Shown in pieces: positions 23,847 through 23,900 of a stretch of 23,900 nucleotides of DNA. The position numbers and the translations under genes are program-made. The stretch's first letter is position 1. The number at the start of each line of letters is the position of its first letter. The stretch is from positions 1-23,900 of the forward strand of contig CAYZKY010000101.1 of the NCBI GenBank assembly GCA_964478815.1, written 5' to 3'. The notes under the pieces are model-generated. The model did not search any database. It was not told the origin of the DNA and saw nothing but the letters and a program-made list of their open reading frames with translations. Source of the DNA: DASVNK01 sp964478815 (lineage in GTDB: Bacteria; Verrucomicrobiota; Verrucomicrobiia; Limisphaerales; SXQI01).

Positions 23847-23900
23847 GAGCGTGTCTGAAAATAGAAGTGTCGTTAGTTTGGCGGGCGGAGCCGGGTAATC
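23847..23900. mobile_element. Possible terminal end of an insertion sequence (cut by the window)
   Basis: After a TTA at 23844-23846 the sequence GAGCGTGTCTGAAAA resembles the terminal inverted repeats of IS5-like elements, which often insert at TNA targets. The local composition also shifts. No transposase is visible before the window ends, so this is a guess. Confidence 0.3.

Overview
The window looks like chromosomal DNA from a GC-rich member of the Verrucomicrobiota (PVC group), probably close to Pedosphaera/Limisphaerales. The assignment rests on gene content: a Piru_Ver-type beta-propeller protein with HEAT repeats and a C-terminal CxxCH haem site, a prepilin-like protein with the H-X9-DG motif, a DUF6288-like protein, a DUF5069 protein, and several secreted SGNH/SASA esterases. 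Weak Shine-Dalgarno signals and palindromic repeats agree with this. No rRNA gene, CRISPR array or complete mobile element was found.

Layout. 2-1666: C-terminal end of an RND efflux permease running without a stop into a complete TolC/NodT-type outer-membrane factor. 1772-1846: tRNA-Met(CAT) with its own promoter. 1996-2442 (-): DUF5069 protein, ending in a strong terminator. 2673-3554 (+): prepilin-like secreted protein. 3555-4117: debris zone with a small antitoxin-like ORF and a truncated Ser/Thr-kinase 5' end. 4118-7824 (+): SASA esterase and DUF6288-like protein. 7825-8571: second debris zone, with fragments of a DUF4338/DruA-like gene, a PIN toxin and a second kinase 5' end, then a hairpin-rich stretch. 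8572-10910 (+): CtpA-type protease and TsaD. 10992-14373 (-): pstSCAB phosphate importer. 14619-16081 (-): cysteine desulfurase and ArsR-type regulator. 16082-16448: divergent control region with nine helically phased TACAC repeats. 16449-22516 (+): haem-binding dehydrogenase-like protein and a large secreted TPR protein. 22534-23268 (-): SGNH hydrolase. 23406-23807 (+): ApaG. The last ~55 bases may be the end of an insertion sequence.

How the parts relate. The pst genes form one overlapping operon for high-affinity phosphate uptake. The desulfurase and ArsR genes form a second operon, perhaps sulfur-responsive. SASA + DUF6288, the haem protein + TPR protein, and the SGNH hydrolase all carry export signals and suggest envelope or polysaccharide work typical of the phylum.

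The least ordinary features are: a pair of 96-bp direct repeats (95/96 identical), each carrying the first 17 codons of a kinase gene, that bracket the SASA-DUF6288 pair and sit beside broken toxin-antitoxin pieces; the phased TACAC array; and the RND-outer-membrane-factor read-through fusion. I saw no complete, clearly new defence or mobile system.
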